A stretch of 64,000 nucleotides of DNA. It comes from Clostridium gasigenes. GTDB taxonomy: Bacteria > Bacillota > Clostridia > Clostridiales > Clostridiaceae. Shown here in pieces: positions 63,733-64,000 of this stretch; within the stretch, counting starts at the first letter, position 1; each line of letters begins with the position of its first letter. The notes below the pieces were generated by a model. The model was given only the letters and a program-made list of their open reading frames with translations. It was not told the DNA's origin and made no database searches. A program made the translations under genes and the position numbers. Where the stretch lies: NCBI RefSeq assembly GCF_900104115.1, contig NZ_FNJM01000001.1, positions 887,374 to 951,373 of the forward strand. Reading direction: 5' to 3'.

Positions 63733-64000
63733 TTATACTTTTAATTTTTCTATTGCATTTTCCATAGCTTCAAACTCACCTATATCTAGCCAATTATTTT
63801 CTGAAATTGGATATATTCCTACCACTTCTCCCATTTTTAAAACTTTAGTTATTAACTCTGGCATATCAAAATAAGTATTATCTGGAATATACTTTATAAC
63901 CTCAGATTCCAATAAATACATTCCTGTATTAACCAAAAATTCTTGCTTTGGTTTTTCATTTAAGCCTTTAATTTCTCCATTTTCATTTAACTCTAATACA
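63733..64000 (-). CDS. Sugar-phosphate nucleotidyltransferase, C-terminal part (cut by window end)
   Basis: The frame runs open to the window edge: 88 codons plus stop, without the N-terminal nucleotide-binding region. Visible features are LNENGEIKGLNEKPKQEFLVNTGMYLLE, DMPELITKVL and NNWLDIGEFEAMENA, typical of the ends of NTP-transferase-family enzymes (GlmU/RfbA/PtmE-like). It is transcribed into the cytidylyltransferase gene. Likely provides an activated hexosamine precursor for the nonulosonate pathway; this is inference. Confidence 0.8.
   Translation of the reverse strand, partial: VLELNENGEIKGLNEKPKQEFLVNTGMYLLESEVIKYIPDNTYFDMPELITKVLKMGEVVGIYPISENNWLDIGEFEAMENAIEKLKV

Overview
The window is AT-rich, low-GC Firmicute DNA. 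Short intergenic regions, strong GGAGG ribosome sites, TTG and GTG starts, an [FeFe] hydrogenase, a YtvI-type sporulation membrane protein and clostridial-style regulators point to an anaerobic, spore-forming Clostridium (sensu stricto) or close relative. I see no rRNA, tRNA, CRISPR array, insertion sequence or prophage gene. The species cannot be named from the sequence alone.

Layout: (1) 0-7.9 kb holds the end of a CstA-type transporter, a membrane metalloprotease-like protein, a four-gene cell-surface O-acylation operon (SGNH hydrolase, DUF4358, MBOAT, DHHW), and an OhrR-like MarR regulator with a linked membrane protein. (2) 8.0-20.7 kb is one long minus-strand operon for anaerobic purine/urate breakdown: ygeY, ygeW, arcC, dpaL, ssnA, a YczE-like membrane protein, an 8-oxoguanine-deaminase-like enzyme, a PreA/dihydroorotate-dehydrogenase-like flavoprotein, the debris of a hydantoinase gene, a fused selenium-dependent molybdenum hydroxylase, and ridA. 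(3) 20.7-30.5 kb holds the sigma-54 activator, a HydABC-type [FeFe] hydrogenase and two tandem xanthine/urate permeases. Two -24/-12 promoters (20731-20746 and 30324-30339) each have three copies of a TATCA-N3-TGATA dyad upstream, so the degradation operon and the permease(-hydrogenase) operon look like one regulon. (4) 30.7-37.4 kb carries the maturation genes for labile-selenium molybdenum enzymes (yqeC, mocA, yqeB, yedF), an xdhC-family remnant, and a three-subunit xanthine dehydrogenase.

(5) 37.6-47.7 kb has a SWIM/SNF2 helicase, a lysine-riboswitch-controlled amino-acid ABC importer, an OpuF-like compatible-solute transporter, a CBS-pair protein and a 39-codon-scale small gene. (6) 47.9-54.6 kb is a five-gene FAD/kinase module resembling glycerol-3-phosphate/polyol oxidation. 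(7) 54.8-56.9 kb is selD-mnmH (plus strand), which supplies selenophosphate both for tRNA selenouridine and presumably for the selenium-dependent Mo enzymes. (8) 57-64 kb has an ECF sigma factor with its DUF4179 partner, YtvI, a small helical protein, a multidomain GH18 chitinase, and the start of a nonulosonate-type sugar activation locus cut by the window end.

Working model: permeases import xanthine/urate. Deaminases convert guanine-type and oxidised bases. The Mo hydroxylases interconvert xanthine and urate using SelD/YqeB/YqeC/MocA/YedF-matured cofactor. Ring-opening products are processed by YgeY, YgeW and DpaL. Carbamoyl phosphate yields ATP through ArcC, RidA scavenges enamine/imine intermediates, and the NAD-linked hydrogenase may vent or supply electrons. 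The pathway-level statements are inference from gene families and context.
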